From: Sulfurimonas sp. | GTDB lineage: Bacteria > Campylobacterota > Campylobacteria > Campylobacterales > Sulfurimonadaceae | Reading direction: 5' to 3' | DNA length: 9,594 nt | Assembly: GCA_027858865.1 (NCBI GenBank) | Contig: JAQIBW010000159.1 | Span: forward strand, 1 to 9,594 | Shown here: one piece after another, positions 6,900-9,594 of the stretch | Layout of the letters: each line of letters opens with the position of its first letter | Position numbering within the stretch: the stretch's first letter is position 1 | Program-made: the position numbers and the translations under genes | The notes under the pieces: generated by a model | Told to the model about the DNA's origin: nothing | Databases searched by the model: none | The model's input: only the letters and a program-made list of their open reading frames with translations

Positions 6900-7417
6900 G
6901 ATTGATTCTCCTCGTTGTTAGTATCTTCCATTAAACATAGGTCTATCAACTCTAAATATCCGCTTACGTAGTGGGCAAAAAATATCATAAACTTAACATC
7001 ATCTGTATCAAAGTCTTCTTCTTTGTTAAGCAGTTGAAGAACTCCTATTATCTCTCTTTTTGAGTTAAAGATTGGTGCAGTAACAATGTTTTTGGTCACA
7101 TAACCGCTTTCTTTATCTATATCTGGTAAAAAATGTGGGTTTGAGTATGGATCATTTTCTATAAGTGGTTTTCTCTCTCTTATAGTATGTCCCACAAGAC
7201 CTTTCTCCAAAGGAATTATAATCCTCTCAATATCATCAGCAAGAGTAGTCCAGAGTTCACCTTTTTCTAAATCATTTATAAAAATAGAACATCTATGCGC
7301 ACCAATAACTTCTTTTGCATATTTTGCTATTCGAGGCAAACCCTTAGAGTAAGATGTATCATTTAGTAGGTCTCTTCCAAAATCAGCGAGCTTTTTATAA
7401 ACATTTTCATATCTCAT
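6896..7417 (-). CDS. Single-GAF-domain protein (first of a tandem pair)
   Basis: 173 residues with one GAF domain (about 15-158): RCSIFINDLEKGELWTTLAD (42-61), IPLEKGLVGHTIRE, ENDPYSNPHFLPDIDKESGY, TKNIVTAPIFNSKREIIGVLQLLNK. The NK (131-132) is followed by F136-x3-D140, a near match to the NKFDE signature but with Val in the Glu position. After the domain come an ELIDL helix and an acidic Asn/Glu-rich tail (EDTNNEENQS) that its neighbour lacks. There is no transmembrane, GGDEF, HD-GYP or kinase part, so any output must be through a partner protein. The ATG at 7417 is preceded by GGGAG (7424-7428). Its promoter probably lies in the 63-base gap shared with the divergent arsC-like gene. Proteins of this type may bind cyclic nucleotides or other small molecules; the ligand here is not deducible. 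Confidence 0.88.
   Translation of the reverse strand: MRYENVYKKLADFGRDLLNDTSYSKGLPRIAKYAKEVIGAHRCSIFINDLEKGELWTTLADDIERIIIPLEKGLVGHTIRERKPLIENDPYSNPHFLPDIDKESGYVTKNIVTAPIFNSKREIIGVLQLLNKEEDFDTDDVKFMIFFAHYVSGYLELIDLCLMEDTNNEENQS
6908..6913 (-). promoter_or_regulatory. Shine-Dalgarno for a TTG start
   Basis: GAGGAG on the minus strand, eight bases before the TTG at 6899 and inside the last codons of the upstream GAF gene. It is the main support for the non-ATG start and for coupled translation of the two GAF proteins. Confidence 0.65.
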
Positions 7418-7445
7418 AATCGTCTCCCGTTATTTTTTTAAAACA

Positions 7446-7453
7446 ATTATAGT
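7446..7453. promoter_or_regulatory. Overlapping divergent -10 boxes between the GAF pair and the arsC-like gene
   Basis: The minus strand reads TATAAT at 7446-7451 (towards the GAF genes) and the plus strand reads TATAGT at 7448-7453 (towards the arsC-like gene), sharing four bases. A second plus-strand option is TAAAAT at 7455-7460. Neither direction has a good -35, and the flanks are A/T runs (seven T at 7433-7439, nine A at 7463-7471). The plus-strand ribosome site is AAGGAA (7470-7475), five bases from the ATG. Confidence 0.4.
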
Positions 7454-7480
7454 GTAAAATACAAAAAAAAAGGAATTTAT

Positions 7481-7834
7481 ATGATTCAAGTAACTATTTG
7501 GCACAATCCTAGATGTTCAAAATCCCGCGAGGCACTATCAATCTTAGAAGAAATCGGATGCGACAAACTGGTAGTAAAATACCTAGAGACTACTCCGACT
7601 AAAGATGAGATTACAACTGCACTTACTATGCTGGGTATGAACCCTAGAGAGTTAATGAGAACTAAAGAAGATATATACTCAGAGCTAAATCTAAAAGAAG
7701 AAGATGATTATGACAGACTTGTAGATGCTATGGTTAAAAATCCAAAACTTATTGAGAGACCTGTAATTTTTAAGGAGGGGCAAGCAATCATAGGAAGACC
7801 TACTTCTATAATTGCTAATTTTCTAGCTAGCTAG
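7481..7834 (+). CDS. ArsC-family (YfgD-like) thioredoxin-fold reductase
   Basis: 117 residues. The N-terminus WHNPRCSKSREAL carries the ArsC active site, with Cys12 and His8 at the same numbers as in the plasmid R773 arsenate reductase. Arginines matching the oxyanion-binding set are Arg60 (ELMRTKEDIY), Arg93 (IERPVIF) and Arg106 (IGRP). The length, the CSKS active site and the ending soon after IGRP fit the shorter E. coli YfgD group better than the 141-residue R773 ArsC. A true glutaredoxin-linked arsenate reductase is possible, but no arsR, arsB or acr3 gene is nearby, so arsenic resistance is not shown. The role may be a general thiol or oxyanion reductase. It is transcribed alone, away from the GAF pair, and ends inside a (CTAG)4 repeat that supplies its last codons and stop. 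Confidence 0.9.
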   Translation: MIQVTIWHNPRCSKSREALSILEEIGCDKLVVKYLETTPTKDEITTALTMLGMNPRELMRTKEDIYSELNLKEEDDYDRLVDAMVKNPKLIERPVIFKEGQAIIGRPTSIIANFLAS

Positions 7835-7838
7835 CTAG
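7823..7838 (+). repeat. Perfect (CTAG)4 tandem repeat at the arsC-like stop
   Basis: Four exact CTAG units. In the frame of the arsC-like gene they read Leu-Ala-Ser-stop and continue four bases past the stop. Because CTAG is its own reverse complement and four units cover every phase, the array contains a TAG in all six frames. It is also self-complementary and can fold into a six-base stem with a four-base loop. Confidence 0.95.
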
Positions 7839-7864
7839 TTAGTAAGGCTATTACTTAGCTTTTT
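7833..7864 (+). terminator. Rho-independent terminator for the arsC-like gene
   Basis: On the plus strand AGCTA + AGTAA (7833-7837 and 7841-7845, separated by a GTT bulge) pairs with TTACT + TAGCT (7851-7860) around the loop GGCTA. A run of five T follows (7860-7864). The stem is AT-rich with a bulge, so strength is moderate at best. It begins in the (CTAG)4 repeat and overlaps the end of the convergent NifU-like gene; in the minus direction no T-run follows the stem. Confidence 0.45.
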
Positions 7865-8393
7865 CAACAAAAGTACAGTCACCACTTGAGTATGGACAAG
7901 TTTTTGCTATGCTCATCTCAAAGTGTTCTTCTTCTATACCCTCTTGTTTACGGTCATAGTGGCGCATAGCAGCTCTAAAAGCTGTCAGTACAACGTTTGC
8001 ACTGTCTTGATGATCTGTTGAGATATGCTCTACCTGTTCACCTTCTGGCTTAGCTGTATCTACCTTTGGCGGTTCGATATTTGCGTAAGCTTCTTGAAGA
8101 TCTCGTTCTAATCCAAGAACTGTGATAAGTACATTTACAATCTCATCACCTTTTATCATCTCCGTAAGAAGTGAACCGAGAGTAGCTGCATCTTGAGTTG
8201 TTGAGTTTGTACCAAACTTCACATCAAGAATATGACTACTGTCTCTTTTAATATACATAATCACATAAGTTTTTGTCGCTTTATCCATACCGATACCGAT
8301 ACCATCTGCATCTTCAAGTTTGCCATAATTCTCTGGCCGCATCATATGTCTACCAATTTCTGCTTCTAACTCTGCTTGTTCTTTATCCTGCAT
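7851..8393 (-). CDS. NifU/IscU-fold protein lacking the cluster-ligand cysteines
   Basis: 180 residues. About 12-145 follows the NifU N-terminal/IscU scaffold: IGRHMMRPENYGKLEDADGI corresponds to IscU VIDHYENPRNVGKLD, VIMYIK and ILDVKFGTNSTT to the core strands, GSLLTEMIKG to SSLATEWMKG, and a last helix ANVVLTAFRAAMRHYD. The three IscU ligand cysteines (in ACGD, GCGSA and HCS) are all replaced. The only two cysteines are Cys166 and Cys173 in a C-terminal CPYSSGDC. A Pro/Glu-rich insert (about 108-122) sits before the last helix. It may be annotated as a Fe-S scaffold by homology, but classical scaffold chemistry is not supported. It could be a regulator, chaperone partner or metal/redox protein through its tail. 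AGAGG (8400-8404) precedes the ATG by six bases. It follows the deaminase gene by 9 bp in one operon. Confidence 0.8.
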   Translation of the reverse strand: MQDKEQAELEAEIGRHMMRPENYGKLEDADGIGIGMDKATKTYVIMYIKRDSSHILDVKFGTNSTTQDAATLGSLLTEMIKGDEIVNVLITVLGLERDLQEAYANIEPPKVDTAKPEGEQVEHISTDHQDSANVVLTAFRAAMRHYDRKQEGIEEEHFEMSIAKTCPYSSGDCTFVEKAK

Positions 8394-8402
8394 ATCTTAC
8401 CT

Positions 8403-8846
8403 CTATCTTTTTGGAGCAAGTTTTTCTATGCTCACTCCATTTTCTTTAATAAATTTTGAAATTGTATCTGAGTGAGTATGCTCATACTCTTTTGCGTATA
8501 CGATTCTTTTTATACCACTTGCTATAAGATTTTTACTACACTCACTGCAGGGTTCTAGTGTTACAAAAATCGAAGCACCTTCTATCGAGATGCCTTTTCT
8601 TGCCGCCCAGATGATTGCATTCATCTCTGCGTGTATCTCATAAGTCTTTGACCACTCATGATGCTCAGCAGTATACTCATCGTTCCAGTGATCACAACAG
8701 TTTGTAAATCCGGCAGGTGTACCGTTATATCCCGTACTTAGGATTCTTCCATCTTTTACGATAACTGCACCGACCTGCTTAGATACACACTTAGAAGCAG
8801 TTGCTAATTCCAAAGCAATATTTATAAAGTTTTCATCACTTAACAT
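8403..8846 (-). CDS. dCMP/cytidine-type deaminase (zinc-dependent, ComEB-like)
   Basis: 147 residues of the CDA/dCMP deaminase fold. The zinc and catalytic residues are clear: His72 and Glu74 in IHAEMNAI, and Cys100 and Cys103 in LEPCSECSKNLIASG. The N-terminus (ALELATASKCVSKQVGAVIVKDGRILSTGYNGTP) and the CCDHW stretch before the active site are typical of dCMP deaminase/ComEB, which turns dCMP into dUMP for thymidylate synthesis. Length fits that group better than cytidine deaminase Cdd, riboflavin RibD or tRNA TadA; substrate is inferred from this similarity. The ATG lies 11 bp inside the end of the SurA-like gene with only a weak upstream purine stretch, so it is likely translated by coupling. 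The NifU-like gene follows after 9 bp. Confidence 0.9.
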   Translation of the reverse strand: MLSDENFINIALELATASKCVSKQVGAVIVKDGRILSTGYNGTPAGFTNCCDHWNDEYTAEHHEWSKTYEIHAEMNAIIWAARKGISIEGASIFVTLEPCSECSKNLIASGIKRIVYAKEYEHTHSDTISKFIKENGVSIEKLAPKR

Positions 8847-9594
8847 TTCTAATCATCTTTATATCTGCATTGTGGCGAAGTCTTGCAAAGTAGTCACCAA
8901 GAACCTGCTCTCTTTGCTGCGCAGTAATCATATTTATTATCTGGTTTTTAACACTCTCTAACCCTGTCTCTTTTGCTGACTCAATCTCTTTGATGTAAAA
9001 GCTCATATTTCCGCCTTTACCATCTGGAACGACCGCAGTAAAACTGTTTAATGAAGTGCCCTCTAGCAGAGATGCTAACTCGGGAGAGATTTTATCATAA
9101 GAAAGCTTCTGCTCATTACTTGTAATCTCAGGAGAGTAAAACATTGGATTGTCTATCTTTTCTTGAAGTCTCTGTTTATTTTTTGATTGGTAGATAATAA
9201 CTTTAAACCCGCTTGGATGAGCAAAGTCATCTTTATGCACTTTAAAATATGCTTCTATCTCATCATCAGTCGGCTCGGTAACTCCACTATAAGCTATAGA
9301 AGAGTAAAGTTTTTGAGAAAGAAGTTTTTCTTTTATCTTCTCTTTTAACTCTTCTGAAGTTAAACCGCTTGAATTTCTAACAGCTTCGTAAAACTCACTT
9401 ACATTCAGGTTATTTCTAGCCGCTGTTTTTTTGATGTCATCATAGACTTCAGCAATACTAACAGATATCTTTCTATCATCAATTTCTTGTTTTTCAAGAG
9501 CTTTTCTGATTAAAACATTTGTAGCGGACTCAGCATCTATTTTTGAAGTCTGCATCTCTTTTTTAATGTCATAAAGAGTTATGGCATTCCCTTT
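8836..9594 (-). CDS. SurA-like periplasmic chaperone/peptidyl-prolyl isomerase homologue, 5'-truncated
   Basis: The frame is open to the window edge, so the start and any signal peptide lie beyond base 9594; 252 codons are visible. The first residues (KGNAITLYDIKKEMQT) match the N-terminal segment of SurA-like chaperones, which is why an internal ATG at 9555 is not the start. Next comes a helical SurA_N-type region (about 9540-9280) with ATNVLIRKALEKQEID, and the linking SGVTEPTDDEIEAYFKVHKDDF. A degenerate parvulin-like region follows (HPSGFKVIIYQSKNK, then LSYDKISPELASLLEG), and a C-terminal helix (QIINMITAQQREQVLGDYFARLR) that in SurA packs back on the N-domain. The strong parvulin signature (GGDLG) is missing, so isomerase activity is doubtful and chaperone activity more likely. 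The closest characterised type I know is Campylobacter Cj1289. Likely role: outer-membrane protein folding in the periplasm. Overlaps the deaminase gene by 11 bp. Confidence 0.85.
   Translation of the reverse strand, partial: KGNAITLYDIKKEMQTSKIDAESATNVLIRKALEKQEIDDRKISVSIAEVYDDIKKTAARNNLNVSEFYEAVRNSSGLTSEELKEKIKEKLLSQKLYSSIAYSGVTEPTDDEIEAYFKVHKDDFAHPSGFKVIIYQSKNKQRLQEKIDNPMFYSPEITSNEQKLSYDKISPELASLLEGTSLNSFTAVVPDGKGGNMSFYIKEIESAKETGLESVKNQIINMITAQQREQVLGDYFARLRHNADIKMIRNVK

Noticed and set aside
7481..7834. Arsenic-resistance locus
   Set aside because: There is a single ArsC/YfgD-like gene with no regulator or exporter; the name alone does not support a resistance island.
9553..9555. ATG at 9555 as the start of the SurA-like gene
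   Set aside because: The frame stays open to the window end and the upstream residues (ITLYDIKKE) are typical of the family's N-terminal segment, so the start is outside.
1..9594. Mobile element, phage, defence system or CRISPR content
   Set aside because: No transposase, integrase, nuclease-helicase gene, direct-repeat array or tRNA-adjacent attachment site is visible; composition looks even across the window.

Overview
The window is AT-rich, densely packed chromosomal DNA with the character of a Campylobacterota (Epsilonproteobacteria) genome, most likely a Sulfurimonas-like sulfur oxidiser. This placement is inferred from the proteins (a Cj1289-type SurA-like chaperone with an ITLYDI N-terminus, a YfgD-type ArsC protein, an AmrS radical SAM enzyme, an NfeD/slipin pair, a dCACHE-GGDEF protein) and from promoters that mostly show a TATAAT-type -10 without a clear -35. 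It has not been checked by database search. I see no tRNA, rRNA, CRISPR array, insertion sequence or phage gene, and no intergenic stretch longer than about 115 bases.

Layout. Positions 1-938 (+) hold the 3' part of a membrane diguanylate cyclase whose start lies before the window. It converges with, and overlaps by 20 bp, a long run of minus-strand genes. In their direction of transcription (high to low coordinates) these are: two tandem single-GAF-domain proteins (7417-6408), a SPOR-like membrane-anchored envelope protein (6377-5787), the radical SAM enzyme AmrS (5716-4691), an NfeD-type membrane serine protease (4575-3280), a slipin/stomatin (3276-2515), uracil phosphoribosyltransferase Upp (2426-1803) and a class I SAM methyltransferase (1803-919). 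A lone plus-strand arsC/yfgD-like gene (7481-7834) diverges from the GAF pair. It converges on a second minus-strand operon: SurA-like chaperone (partial, 9594-8836), dCMP deaminase-like protein (8846-8403) and a NifU/IscU-like protein (8393-7851).

How the parts fit. NfeD and slipin are a known membrane-quality-control pair and are translationally linked here: the slipin ribosome binding site lies in the last codons of nfeD. Upp (uracil salvage) overlaps the methyltransferase by one base. The two GAF proteins overlap by four bases (TTG start of the second on the TGA stop of the first) and run into the SPOR-like gene after 30 bp, suggesting a small signalling-to-envelope cassette. The SurA-like, deaminase and NifU-like genes are coupled by overlap or very short gaps, without an obvious shared pathway.

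Most of the window is ordinary core genome. The items most worth following are the NifU/IscU-like protein that has lost all three cluster-ligand cysteines but carries a CPYSSGDC tail, the GAF-GAF-SPOR cassette, and a perfect (CTAG)4 repeat that forms the stop of the arsC-like gene. I did not find clear evidence for a wholly new multi-gene system.
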